NCBI GenBank assembly: GCA_020852925.1
Contig: JADYZU010000028.1
Span: forward strand, 1 to 64,000
DNA length: 64,000 nucleotides
Direction of reading: 5' to 3'
Source of the DNA: Rubellimicrobium sp.
Lineage (GTDB): Bacteria; Pseudomonadota; Alphaproteobacteria; Rhodobacterales; Rhodobacteraceae
The notes under the pieces are model-generated. The model was not told where the DNA came from, did no database searches, and saw only the letters and a list, made by a program, of their open reading frames with translations. The translations under genes were made by a program, and so were the position numbers. Shown piece after piece: positions 38,575-47,209 of the stretch (positions are counted from its first letter, which is position 1; the number at the start of each line of letters is the position of its first letter).

Positions 38575-39387
38575 ATGCGCTTTGCCCTCAACCATATCAT
38601 CGCCCCGCAGATGCCCCTGGGCGAATTCTTTGCCATGGCCCGCGATCTGGGGTGCAGCGAGGTGGAGATCCGCAACGACCTCAGGGGGGCGCCGGTCGAT
38701 GACGGCACTCCGCCCGCCACCGTCCGCCACGCGGCGGAATCGGCCGGGGTGGTGATCCTGGCGATCAACGCGCTTTATCCGTTCAACCAGTGGTCGGCCG
38801 ATCTGTCCGACCGGGCCGCGCGTCTGGCCGATTACGCCGCGGACTGCGGAGCGAAGGCGCTGGTCATGTGCCCGTTGAACGAAGGCATCTCCGTCGGCCA
38901 TTCGCGGGTGGTCGCCGCGCTCGAGTCGCTGGCGCCGATCCTGCGCGAGCGTGGCCTTCTGGGCATGGTCGAGCCGCTGGGCTTTGCCAGATCGTCGATG
39001 CGCACCAAGAGCGAGGCCATTGCCGCGATCGAGGAGGCCGGCGCCTGGGATGTCTACCGGCTGGTGCATGACACGTTCCACCACCATCTTGGCGGCGAGG
39101 CGGAATGCTATCCGCGGCGCACCGGGCTGGTGCATGTCTCGGGCGTCTCTGACCCCTCCGTGGCGGTCGCGGACCTGCTCGATGCGCATCGGGGGCTGGT
39201 CGACGCGGACGACCGGCTGAACAATATCGCCCAGATCCGCCGCCTGATCGCCGGTGGCTATGCCGGGCCCTTCAGCTATGAACCCTTCGCCGCCGAAGTT
39301 CAGGCCCTGGCCGATCCGCGCGCGGCGCTGCGGGCCAGCATGGACCATGTCCGTGCCGCCGTTGCCGCGCCCGAACCGGGTGCATGA
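38575..39387 (+). CDS. Sugar phosphate isomerase/epimerase-type TIM barrel protein
   Basis: The 270-residue protein belongs to the xylose-isomerase-like TIM barrel group (AP endonuclease 2 superfamily), as shown by EVEIRNDL, MCPLNEG, GLLGMVEPLGF, VHDTFHHHLGG and FSYEPFA, which place the metal-binding Glu and His residues. Such enzymes act on inosose, hydroxypyruvate, tagatose or other sugars; I cannot tell which. ATGs at 38569 and 38575 are both possible; GAGGA at 38563 favours 38575. It lies at the edge of the 40-52 kb sugar locus but faces away, and need not belong to it. Confidence 0.75.
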   Translation: MRFALNHIIAPQMPLGEFFAMARDLGCSEVEIRNDLRGAPVDDGTPPATVRHAAESAGVVILAINALYPFNQWSADLSDRAARLADYAADCGAKALVMCPLNEGISVGHSRVVAALESLAPILRERGLLGMVEPLGFARSSMRTKSEAIAAIEEAGAWDVYRLVHDTFHHHLGGEAECYPRRTGLVHVSGVSDPSVAVADLLDAHRGLVDADDRLNNIAQIRRLIAGGYAGPFSYEPFAAEVQALADPRAALRASMDHVRAAVAAPEPGA

Positions 39388-39398
39388 ACCGGCCATGC

Positions 39399-39878
39399 TC
39401 AGCAGGAGGGATAGCCCATCCGGATGAGTTCGGCGCCGCTCAGCCGGGAATAGTCCGATCCGCTGCGGTAACGCGGGCCTTCCATGAACCAGTTGCGCAG
39501 CGGCGGCGCATAATGGCGGGCCATCACCGCCGTCCAGCGCTCGAAATCGGCGCCGCCCAGCGGACGGCCGTCCCGTGTCGGCCCGTGAATGCCGAAGGTG
39601 GTGCGCGGGCTGACGCAGACATCGCCCACGCCCAGATACCTGGTGCAGGCGGACAGGCAGATGCTGCCGCGGATCTCGACCCGGATCCGGGCCTGGCGCA
39701 GGCCCTCGATCTCGGAGGCGCGGGCGCCGACCATGCCGCCGCGGTCGTCCCCGACGATGAGAACCCCCGCCACCTGCCCCAGCGCCGGCAGCGCGGCCAC
39801 GGTCAGGGTCAGGCCCGCCACAAGGGCAAGCCCGACCCGGCGCACGGCCACGCGGCCGCGCGATACGGTCTTGAACAT
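39399..39878 (-). CDS. Small exported protein with ClpP-like fold (COG3904-like)
   Basis: The 159-residue protein has a basic N-terminus and hydrophobic signal (about 1-35). The stretch EIRGSICLSACTRYLGVGDVC, split here as EIRGSIC and LSACTRYLG, followed by TTFGIHGP, resembles periplasmic ClpP/crotonase-fold proteins where the Ser of SAC is the presumed nucleophile and the His of GIHGP a partner. Proteolysis has not been shown for this group as far as I know. I use the ATG at 39878; GGGAGA lies upstream. The gene is convergent with the TIM barrel gene with 11 bases between the stops. Confidence 0.6.
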   Translation of the reverse strand: MFKTVSRGRVAVRRVGLALVAGLTLTVAALPALGQVAGVLIVGDDRGGMVGARASEIEGLRQARIRVEIRGSICLSACTRYLGVGDVCVSPRTTFGIHGPTRDGRPLGGADFERWTAVMARHYAPPLRNWFMEGPRYRSGSDYSRLSGAELIRMGYPSC

Positions 39879-40022
39879 TCCGGTCTCCCACACACCGGTG
39901 AGAGACCGGCACCATGCCGGATCAGACCCACCGTTCCCGCGAGGCAGGAGACACGACAGACGCTAAGGAACGGTTGAGGTTAGAATTTTCCGGATTCCAT
40001 CCGGACAGGACGCATGAAAAGT

Positions 40023-40043
40023 GCCGCATCACCCGGATGCGGC
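40023..40043 (-). terminator. Terminator after the aldolase-dehydrogenase gene
   Basis: Seven-base stem GCCGCAT/ATGCGGC with a 7-base loop, followed on the minus strand by ACTTTTC, 29 bases beyond the gene's stop. Confidence 0.5.
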
Positions 40044-40071
40044 CCCTGTCCGGGCAGGCCGGGCGCGCGCT

Positions 40072-42132
40072 TCAGCGCAGCGCCGCCTCGATATTCCCGC
40101 CGTCCACCGTCATCACATGGCCGGTGGTGCGTTCGGCGCGCGCCAGCATGACAAAGGCATCGGCGACATGGCGGGCCTCGACCTCGGCGTGCAGCAGGTT
40201 GCCGGCCATGTAGGTGCCCTCGTCCACACCGCGCGCCGAGGACCGCGCCGCGATCATGCCGGGCGTGAGCAGGCCCGACCGGATGCGATCGGCGTTGATC
40301 CCGTTCACCCGCACCCCTTCGCCCCCGAGTTCAAGGGCAAGTTGCCGCAGGAGGAAGAAGGTGGTCGCCTTGGGCAGGCCATAGGCGGCAAAGCCCTTGC
40401 CGGGGTTCACCGCCTGTTTCGACACGTTGAACAGGATCTGCCCAGGTTCGGCCCCGCGGACACCACGCGCGCCGCTCTGGGTGCGGAACGTGGCCGCCGC
40501 CGCCTGGGCAAAGGCGAAATGGGCAAAGAAGTTCAATTCGAAGCTGTCACGCAGCACCTGTTCGGGCAGGGTCGCCACATCGCCGGTCATCGCCGCGCCC
40601 GCGTTCGACACCAGGATGTCGAGCCCCCCGAACCGCGCCACGCAGGCCGCCACCGCCGCGGCCGCCGCCCCCGGCCCGGTGATGTCGCAGCCATGGCCGC
40701 CGTGGTCGCGCCCCAGCGCCGCCAGCGCGGCATCAAGTGCCTCTCCGGGCCGGTCCACCAGGAACAGCGTCGCCCCCTGCGCCGCAAAGGCGCGCGCCGT
40801 CGCCAGCCCGATCGCCCCGGCGCCGCCCGTCACCAGCACCACGCGGCCCTGAAGCGCGGGCGGCTTGCCCTTGCCCAGCTTGGCCTGTTCCAGCGACCAG
40901 TATTCCATGTCGAAGAGATCGGCCGGCCCGATGGGGTGGAACCCGCCCACTGCTTCGCCATCGGCGCGCACGCGGGCGGACTGGCCGCCGATATCGGCCG
41001 CGATCCGCGCGGCGGCGGCAGTGGCGCCCACGCCGACGATCCCCGCCCCCTCGAGCCAGACAAGCCCCGGCATCGGCGAAAGCATGGTCCGCGGCCCCGC
41101 GGCAAGCGGGGCGTGGCTGTCGAAATAGCGCCGGTAGTCCGCGGCAAAGGCCGCGACGGCGGCGCGCATCCCCTCGGGCGTCTGCGCCCCCGCGCGCAGC
41201 ACGAGCGGCCAGCCCTTGGTGCGGATGACGTGATCGGGCGTGGCCACGCCGCGGGTCGCCAGATCCTCGAGATCCGGCCGCGCGACAAAGGCGCGCTCGC
41301 CCGCGCCCGCGCGCAGGTCGAGAACCGGCAACGCCGCCCCCTCGGGCAGGACCGAGGCAAGCGCGCCGCGCAGCCCGGCCAATACCGGCGCGCTCTCTGC
41401 CGCCGGCAGCGCCGCCGCCGGACGCAAGGGCGCGGGGCGGCGGTCGGCCAGCCAGGATTCGACCAGGTTGGTGTGGTCGATGATCCGGTCATAGGACGCC
41501 TTCGCATCCGGCCCCCAGGCGAAATGCCCGTGGTTGACCAGCAACAGCCCCTCGGCCTCGGGATTGCACTCGAACGCGTCGGCCGCGGCCTTGGCCAGGG
41601 CGAAACCCGGCATGACATAGGGCACCAGCGTCAGCCGGTCGCCAAAGAGTTCGCGCGTGGCGTCCGCGACTTCGGGCAGGTTGGCCAGCACCAGAAAGGC
41701 GGTCGCATGGGTATGATCGACATAGCGATGCGGGATCCAGGCGTGCAGCAGCGTCTCGACCGAAGGGTTGGGCGCCGACGGGTCGAGCAGGTTCAGCCGC
41801 TGCACGTTCACCATCGCCTCGTCCGACAGCGCCGGCAGCGCCCGCAGCCGCATCAGCGGCGCCAGCCGCACCGCCGGCAGGCCCGCGGCCTCGATCACCT
41901 CGAGATCCCAGCCCGAGCCCTTGATGTGGAGCACCTCCACCTCCTCGCCGAACACATCCGTGGCGGTGGACTTGAGCGAGGTATTGCCCCCCCCGTGCAT
42001 CACCAGATCGGGGTCGCGCCCGATGAGGCGCGAGGTCAGCACTCGCAGCGCCAGTTCCCGCGCGCGCGGATCGCCGCCGGCCGCCTGCTGCATGGCAAGG
42101 GCCTCGGCCTCGGTCCAGAGATTTGCGATCAT
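40072..42132 (-). CDS. Bifunctional class II aldolase / short-chain dehydrogenase fusion
   Basis: The 686-residue protein fuses two enzymes. The N-terminal part (about 1-390) is a class II sugar-phosphate aldolase with VMHGGGNTSLK, the phosphate/zinc-site ETLLHAW, the zinc ligands in HTHAT and NHGHFAWG. The C-terminal part (about 430-686) is a short-chain dehydrogenase with TGGAGAIG, SNAGAAM and the catalytic YGLPK. The family includes rhamnulose-1-phosphate aldolase/dehydrogenase fusions that make DHAP plus an aldehyde and then oxidise the aldehyde. Beside MtnK and MtnA a likely substrate is 5-(methylthio)ribulose- or 5-deoxyribulose-1-phosphate, as inference. L-rhamnulose-1-phosphate remains the alternative, but no rhamnose isomerase or kinase is present. 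It diverges from the sorC-type gene. Confidence 0.85.
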   Translation of the reverse strand: MIANLWTEAEALAMQQAAGGDPRARELALRVLTSRLIGRDPDLVMHGGGNTSLKSTATDVFGEEVEVLHIKGSGWDLEVIEAAGLPAVRLAPLMRLRALPALSDEAMVNVQRLNLLDPSAPNPSVETLLHAWIPHRYVDHTHATAFLVLANLPEVADATRELFGDRLTLVPYVMPGFALAKAAADAFECNPEAEGLLLVNHGHFAWGPDAKASYDRIIDHTNLVESWLADRRPAPLRPAAALPAAESAPVLAGLRGALASVLPEGAALPVLDLRAGAGERAFVARPDLEDLATRGVATPDHVIRTKGWPLVLRAGAQTPEGMRAAVAAFAADYRRYFDSHAPLAAGPRTMLSPMPGLVWLEGAGIVGVGATAAAARIAADIGGQSARVRADGEAVGGFHPIGPADLFDMEYWSLEQAKLGKGKPPALQGRVVLVTGGAGAIGLATARAFAAQGATLFLVDRPGEALDAALAALGRDHGGHGCDITGPGAAAAAVAACVARFGGLDILVSNAGAAMTGDVATLPEQVLRDSFELNFFAHFAFAQAAAATFRTQSGARGVRGAEPGQILFNVSKQAVNPGKGFAAYGLPKATTFFLLRQLALELGGEGVRVNGINADRIRSGLLTPGMIAARSSARGVDEGTYMAGNLLHAEVEARHVADAFVMLARAERTTGHVMTVDGGNIEAALR

Positions 42133-42186
42133 CGTCGACTCCTCGGTTGCGCGGTGCGGGGTCGCAGGGCATTCTTCCGCTCGACT

Positions 42187-42215
42187 TTTCTACTTTTGTC
42201 ACCTATGTCTGTCAA
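42187..42215 (-). promoter_or_regulatory. Promoter of the aldolase-dehydrogenase gene with overlapping operator-like repeats
   Basis: The minus strand has a perfect -35 TTGACA (42210-42215), a 17-base spacer and -10-like TAGAAA (42187-42192). On the plus strand the same stretch reads TTTGTCA (42195-42201), TATGTC (42204-42209) and TGTCAA. Related words occur between mtnK and the ABC operon, so a regulator, most simply the SorC-type protein encoded next door, may bind both. Confidence 0.55.
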
Positions 42216-42236
42216 ACGTCCAGAACGGGAACCGGG

Positions 42237-43208
42237 ATGAACGGAACTGCGCGGCGCCGCAATCGGGCGCAGACAAGCGGAGAGAATGCGGTCATCCAGG
42301 TCGCCTGGATGTATTATCAGGACGGCCGCAACCAGCAGGAGATCGCCCAGACGCTGGGCATTTCCCGCGCCACGGTGGTGAACTACCTTCAGGAGGCCCG
42401 CGAACAGGGCCTGATCCGCATCACCCTTGCCTCGCCCGCCTTCACCACGCATCGCCTTGCGATCGAACTGACCGAACGCTTCGGCCTGACCGCAGCCTAT
42501 GTCGTCCCCGACGAGGGGGTCGACCTCGAAGCGGCGTTCGTGCGTGTGGTGCGCGGCGCGGCGCTGTGGCTGCCGGAGCTTCTGTCACCCGGCGACCGGC
42601 TGGGCGTGGCCTGGGGGCGCACGGTGCATGACCTGGCCGAGGCGCTCGAGACGCGGCCGGTGCCGGACATGACGGTGCTGCAACTGGTCGGCTGCATGGC
42701 GACGCCCTATGGTTTCACCGCCGAAGCCTGTTCGACGCTGCTGGCGCAGCGGCTGAACGCGCGTTGCCTGAACCTGCACGCCCCGGCGATCCTCAGCCGC
42801 ACCGCCCTGGCCGAGGCCCTGCGCGAGGAGCCGATCCTCAAGGCCCAGCTCGATCAGCTCGAGACGGTGAACAAGCTGCTGTTCTCGGTCGGGACGGCGA
42901 CGCAGGACAGCCATATCGTGCTGAGCGGACTGGCGACGCAGGAAGACCTGGAATGGTATGTCGCGCATGGCGCGGTCGGCGTCATCTGCGGCCGGTTCAT
43001 CGACGCCGAAGGCCGCCCGCTTCCCGGCCCGATGGAAGAGCGGATGATCGGCATTCCCCTGGCGCGGCTGGTCGGACTCGAGATGGGGATCCTCGTCACC
43101 CCCGGCCTTGACAAGCTGGAGGCGACCCGGGCCGCGATCCGGGGCGGCTATGTCACGCATCTGGTGACGGGAACGGGCGTGGCCGAGGCCCTGCTGGCCA
43201 CGCCCTGA
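42237..43208 (+). CDS. SorC-family sugar-binding transcriptional regulator
   Basis: The 323-residue protein has an N-terminal helix-turn-helix (about 18-62: AWMYYQDGRNQQEIAQTLGI then SRATVVNYLQEA) and a C-terminal SorC effector domain that binds phosphorylated sugars (about 75-320) with LGVAWGRTVHDLA, LVGCMATP, FSVGTA and GVICGRFID. SorC proteins usually respond to a pathway sugar phosphate, here perhaps the product of MtnK or MtnA. It is divergent from the aldolase gene and convergent with mtnA with 3 bases between, in the centre of the locus it is likely to control. Confidence 0.88.
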   Translation: MNGTARRRNRAQTSGENAVIQVAWMYYQDGRNQQEIAQTLGISRATVVNYLQEAREQGLIRITLASPAFTTHRLAIELTERFGLTAAYVVPDEGVDLEAAFVRVVRGAALWLPELLSPGDRLGVAWGRTVHDLAEALETRPVPDMTVLQLVGCMATPYGFTAEACSTLLAQRLNARCLNLHAPAILSRTALAEALREEPILKAQLDQLETVNKLLFSVGTATQDSHIVLSGLATQEDLEWYVAHGAVGVICGRFIDAEGRPLPGPMEERMIGIPLARLVGLEMGILVTPGLDKLEATRAAIRGGYVTHLVTGTGVAEALLATP

Positions 43209-43211
43209 GGA

Positions 43212-44315
43212 TCAGGCCGCCGCGGCGGCCTTGAGATCGGCGAACATCGCCGACATCCCCGATTCGGTCGCCGGGCACAGGCCGCGTTCGGTCAGAAGCC
43301 CGGTGACGAGTTCCGCCGGCGTCACGTCGAAGGCCGGGTTGCGGGCGGGCGTGCCGTCGGGGGAAATCTGCACGTTCCGGATCGTGCCGTCGCTGGCGCG
43401 GCCCTGCACCTGGGTCACTTCGGTGCCGCTGCGTTCCTCGATCGGGATTTCCTTCACGCCGTCATGCACGCGCCAGTCGATGGTGGGCGAGGGCAGGCCG
43501 ACATAGAAGGGGACGCCGTTCGCCCGTGCCGCCAGCGCCTTGAGATAGGTGCCGATCTTGTTGCAGACATCGCCGCGCGCGGTGGTGCGGTCGGTGCCGA
43601 CGATCACCATGTCCACTTCGCCGTGCTGCATCAGATGGCCGCCGGCATTGTCCACGATCAGGTCATGCGGAATCCCGTGCGAGTTCATCTCCCATGCCGT
43701 GAGTTGCGCGCCCTGATTGCGCGGGCGGGTCTCGTCGACAAAGACATGGACGGGGATGCCCGCCTCGTGCGCATGATAGATCGGAGAGGTGGCGGTGCCC
43801 CAGTCGACGGTGGCCAGCCAGCCCGCGTTGCAATGCGTCAGGATGTTCACCGGGCGGCCGCCCTTGCGGGCCGCGATCTCGCGGATGATCTTCAGGCCAT
43901 GAAGCCCGATCTGGCGGTTGATCTCCACATCCTCGTCGCAGATTTCCGCCGCCCGTTGTGCCGCAGCCGCCGCGCGCATCGCGGGGGGCAGCGGGGCGAG
44001 GGTGCGGTGCATCTCGTCCAGCGCCCAGCGCAGGTTGATCGCGGTCGGGCGCGTCTCGTGCAGCACCTCCCAGGTCTCGGCCAGCGAGGCGTCGGACGGA
44101 TCGGCCTCCATCTGCACCGCCACGCCCCAGGCGGCGGTGGCCCCGATCAGGGGGGCGCCGCGCACCCACATGTCGCGGATCGCGGTGGCGAATTCGGCGC
44201 GGTCGCGCAGCGGAACGATGCGCAGTTCATGCGGCAGCCAACGCTGGTCGATCACCTGCACGGTGCCTGAACCGTCACGCCAGATGGTGCGATAGGGTGT
44301 GCCGTCGATCTTCAC
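43212..44315 (-). CDS. mtnA: S-methyl-5-thioribose-1-phosphate isomerase
   Basis: MtnA converts 5-methylthioribose-1-phosphate to 5-methylthioribulose-1-phosphate, and can also take 5-deoxyribose-1-phosphate. The 367-residue protein has the eIF2B-like fold with the catalytic cysteine in [10 protein letters not shown] and aspartate in [19 protein letters not shown]. It starts with GTG at 44315, 9 bases after AAGGAG, and overlaps the mtnK stop (GTGA), so kinase and isomerase are made together. Confidence 0.94.
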   Translation of the reverse strand: MKIDGTPYRTIWRDGSGTVQVIDQRWLPHELRIVPLRDRAEFATAIRDMWVRGAPLIGATAAWGVAVQMEADPSDASLAETWEVLHETRPTAINLRWALDEMHRTLAPLPPAMRAAAAAQRAAEICDEDVEINRQIGLHGLKIIREIAARKGGRPVNILTHCNAGWLATVDWGTATSPIYHAHEAGIPVHVFVDETRPRNQGAQLTAWEMNSHGIPHDLIVDNAGGHLMQHGEVDMVIVGTDRTTARGDVCNKIGTYLKALAARANGVPFYVGLPSPTIDWRVHDGVKEIPIEERSGTEVTQVQGRASDGTIRNVQISPDGTPARNPAFDVTPAELVTGLLTERGLCPATESGMSAMFADLKAAAAA

Positions 44316-45577
44316 AGGTGGTTCTCCTTGTCCATCCGCCGCGCCATGGCGATCACCGCATCCATGCCATGGATCGCCCCCGCCCCCAGCATGAGCTGCC
44401 GTCCCATCGCCAGCGTGCGCGCCTCGCATTCGGCACGGCGCCCCTCGTCGGCGATCTTCTCGAAATCGGCATTATGCGCCAGGCTGAGGATGCGGCGGTG
44501 CATCTCGATCCCGCAAAAGCCCAGCGTGTCGCGCCACACCTGCCCCAGCACGTCCGACAGCGCCTGTTCCGAGGCAAGGGCATGGCCCTGATCCTCGTAG
44601 AGGCTGGCCTGATGCAGGATGCCGCGCCGCTCGCTGCGCCACAGATGCGCGAATTCGGCGGCGAACACCTCCCAGATGGTGGCGGCGGTCCCGAGCAGCC
44701 AGTCCTGATGCCCGGCACGTTCCCCGGCATGGCCCTCGTGGCCGGGCTGGCTGAAATAGGCCATGAGGAAGTTGCCGATGAGCATGCCCACATCGAAGCC
44801 GATCGGCCCGTAGGTGGCGAATTCCGGGTCGATCACCCGCGTCTCGGTGCCGGTCACCATGACGGACCCGGTGTGCAGGTCGCCGTGCAGCAGGGTCTCG
44901 GCCCGGCTGGTGAAGGCCATCTTCAGATGCTGCGCCGCCACCTTGAGCGACAGATCCCCCCGCAACCGCGCCACGATCCCGTCAAGGCCGGGCGTGTGGC
45001 GGTTCATCGGCGCGTCGAAATAGGGGTCGGAAAAGATCAGGTTCTCGGTGATGTCGCACAACTCGACATTGCCGGCGAACAGCGCGGTATCCGCCTTCTT
45101 TGCCGGCGCGGGCAGCGACAGGTCGGATCCCCGGAACAGCGTGCGCGCGCAGAACAGGCCAAGGCGTTCGCCCAGATCGGCCACCCGCCGCCCCTCGATC
45201 AGAGCCTGACGCAGGATCACATGCGGCTGGAGGAACTCCATCACCACGATCGCCTGCGCCTCGTCAAAATGGAACACTTCGGGGACAGAGCCCGGATCGC
45301 GCGCCTCCTGACGGATGAGGGCGTTGTATTCGAAGAACGACCGCCTGAGCGGCAGGGGCCAGCTTTCGCCCACCAGCCGCACATAGGGCAGCGCCTGCTT
45401 CACCACCGCGGCGCCGTTCGCGCCCTCGACGATGAAGACAAGGTTGAGGTTGCCATCCCCGACCTCGCGCACCTTCCAGCCCTCGGCCGGCCCGACGCGT
45501 TCGGCCAGTTGCGGCAACGTCCCGAGGCGCTGCGCCAGCGTGTCCGGCGTCAGCGCAACATAGTCCTGTGCGGTCAT
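44312..45577 (-). CDS. mtnK: 5-methylthioribose kinase
   Basis: MtnK phosphorylates free 5-methylthioribose at C1. The 421-residue protein has the choline-kinase-like fold with GDGNLNLVF near the N-terminus, the catalytic loop [13 protein letters not shown] and the metal-binding [16 protein letters not shown]. The ATG at 45577 has GGGGAGGAG upstream; the longer frame has no family match. A kinase acting on the free sugar, together with the neighbouring importer, suggests uptake of methylthioribose or a related 5-deoxy sugar rather than internal recycling only. Confidence 0.94.
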   Translation of the reverse strand: MTAQDYVALTPDTLAQRLGTLPQLAERVGPAEGWKVREVGDGNLNLVFIVEGANGAAVVKQALPYVRLVGESWPLPLRRSFFEYNALIRQEARDPGSVPEVFHFDEAQAIVVMEFLQPHVILRQALIEGRRVADLGERLGLFCARTLFRGSDLSLPAPAKKADTALFAGNVELCDITENLIFSDPYFDAPMNRHTPGLDGIVARLRGDLSLKVAAQHLKMAFTSRAETLLHGDLHTGSVMVTGTETRVIDPEFATYGPIGFDVGMLIGNFLMAYFSQPGHEGHAGERAGHQDWLLGTAATIWEVFAAEFAHLWRSERRGILHQASLYEDQGHALASEQALSDVLGQVWRDTLGFCGIEMHRRILSLAHNADFEKIADEGRRAECEARTLAMGRQLMLGAGAIHGMDAVIAMARRMDKENHL

Positions 45578-45630
45578 CCACTCCTCCCCGGCAGGGCTGT
45601 TTCGGGCAGGATTTCCGCAAAAGCGGCATA

Positions 45631-45670
45631 TGTCAAATGTTATTGACAAATGACGACAGGCGGGTAGCGT
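45631..45670 (+). promoter_or_regulatory. Divergent promoter/operator between mtnK and the ABC operon
   Basis: A perfect inverted repeat TGTCAA-N6-TTGACA (45631-45636, 45643-45648) lies here. The right arm is an ideal -35 for the ABC operon, with a 16-base spacer to TAGCGT (45665-45670). The left arm is an ideal -35 for mtnK on the other strand. A regulator on this repeat would control both directions. TATGTC (45629-45634) and TGACAAA (45644-45650) recall the sequence in front of the aldolase gene. Confidence 0.55.
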
Positions 45671-45694
45671 GGCATCGGGAAAGGGAGAGCCCGC

Positions 45695-47209
45695 GTGCCG
45701 TCAGCAGCAGTCACCATCCGCGGCCTGACCAAGGCCTTTGGCCGCAACACCGTGCTTCGCGGGGTCGATCTTGACCTGCCCCCCGGTCAGGTGACGGTCC
45801 TCATGGGCGCGAACGGCGCCGGGAAATCGACGCTGGTCAAGGTGCTTTGCGGGGTCCACCGCGCCGATTCGGGCGAGGTGCGGCTGACGGGCGAACCCTT
45901 TGCCCCCGCGGATCCGGCCGCGGCGCTGCGCGCGGGCATCGTCACCGTGCACCAGAACATCAACGACGGGGTCGTGCCCGATCTCGACGTGGCGTCGAAC
46001 CTGCTGCTCGATTCGCTGGCGGGGGGCGGGGGCACCTTTCTCAACACCCGCCGCATGCGGGCCGAGGCCCGGCAAATCGCCGCGGCGGTGGGCCTCGACC
46101 TTGACGTGACGCGGCAGGTGTCGGGACTTGCCCTTGCCGACCGTCAGCTTGTCGCCATCGCCCGCGCCATGGCGCAGCGCCCCAAGCTCCTGATTCTGGA
46201 CGAACCCACTTCCTCGCTCTCGATGGCCGAGGCCGAACGCCTGTTCGCCCTCATTGACCGGCTGCGCGCCGATGGTGTGGCGATCCTCTACATCTCGCAC
46301 CGCATGTCGGACATCCGCCGCCTTGCCGACCGCATCGTGTCGATGCGCGACGGCCAGATCGCCGACCTGTTCGAGAGCGCGCCCCTCGATTACGCGGGGG
46401 CGGTGCGGGCGATGCTCGGGCACGAGATCACCGAGGTCGATATCGCCATCCCCGAACAGGGGCGCCCGGTGCTGCGCGCGCGGGGACTGCGCCTGCGCCC
46501 GGAATCGCGGCCCTTCGACCTGACGCTTCATGAGAACGAAGTGGTGGCGATCACCGGGCTGGTCGGTTCGGGCAAGTCGGCGCTGGCCGGCGTCCTTTAC
46601 GGGCTTGCCCGGCCCGAAGCCGGCGAGATCACGCTGGACGGGCGGCCCCATGCGCCGGTCAACCCCGGCGCGGCGGTGGCGGCAGGCGTGTTCCTTGCCT
46701 CGAAGGACCGGCGCAGCAATGCCGTGATCCCCGATTTCGACATCCAGAAGAACCTGACCCTGCCCTTCACCGCGCGGCATTCGGGGTTCCTGTCGCTGTT
46801 GCGGCGGGCATCGGAACGGGTGACGGCCGACCGCAGCATCCGCGAGATGGGCGTGGTCTGCCAGGGGCCGCGCGACGGCATCATGACGCTGTCGGGCGGC
46901 AACCAGCAAAAGGTGGTCGTCGGCCGCTGGATGGCCGAGGCCTCGCGCCTGCTGATCCTTGACGAACCGTTTCAGGGCGTGGACATCCAGGCCCGCCGCG
47001 ACATCGGCCGGCGCATCCGCGACAGTGCCGGCACCCGTGCCACGCTGGTGCTCTGCGCCGAGATCGACGAGGCGCTCGAGGTCGCGGACCGCATCCTCGT
47101 GATGAGCGAGCACACCATCGTCGGCGAACACCGCAATGACGGCATCGACCTTGGCCGCCTCATGGCCGAGGTCGCCGGAACCGCCCTGACACTGGAAAGA
47201 ACGGCATGA
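45695..47209 (+). CDS. Sugar ABC transporter ATP-binding protein (two NBDs, RbsA-like)
   Basis: The 504-residue ATPase has two fused nucleotide-binding domains, as in ribose-type (CUT2) importers. Domain 1 has Walker A GANGAGKST, a degenerate signature SGLALADRQ and ILDEPTSSLS. Domain 2 has Walker A GLVGSGKSA, signature LSGGNQQKVVVGRW and ILDEPFQGVD. The start is a GTG at 45695 with AAGGGAGAG before it. It overlaps the permease gene by 4 bases. Beside mtnK and mtnA it is probably an importer for 5-methylthioribose or a similar pentose, as inference. Confidence 0.9.
   Translation: MPSAAVTIRGLTKAFGRNTVLRGVDLDLPPGQVTVLMGANGAGKSTLVKVLCGVHRADSGEVRLTGEPFAPADPAAALRAGIVTVHQNINDGVVPDLDVASNLLLDSLAGGGGTFLNTRRMRAEARQIAAAVGLDLDVTRQVSGLALADRQLVAIARAMAQRPKLLILDEPTSSLSMAEAERLFALIDRLRADGVAILYISHRMSDIRRLADRIVSMRDGQIADLFESAPLDYAGAVRAMLGHEITEVDIAIPEQGRPVLRARGLRLRPESRPFDLTLHENEVVAITGLVGSGKSALAGVLYGLARPEAGEITLDGRPHAPVNPGAAVAAGVFLASKDRRSNAVIPDFDIQKNLTLPFTARHSGFLSLLRRASERVTADRSIREMGVVCQGPRDGIMTLSGGNQQKVVVGRWMAEASRLLILDEPFQGVDIQARRDIGRRIRDSAGTRATLVLCAEIDEALEVADRILVMSEHTIVGEHRNDGIDLGRLMAEVAGTALTLERTA

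Noticed and set aside
40021-42240. Long plus-strand frame opposite the aldolase-dehydrogenase fusion
   Set aside because: Antisense shadow; low complexity and no motif.
45601-45694. SAM-type riboswitch in front of the methionine-salvage genes
   Set aside because: The divergent gap is too short and shows a promoter inverted repeat rather than a riboswitch fold I recognise.
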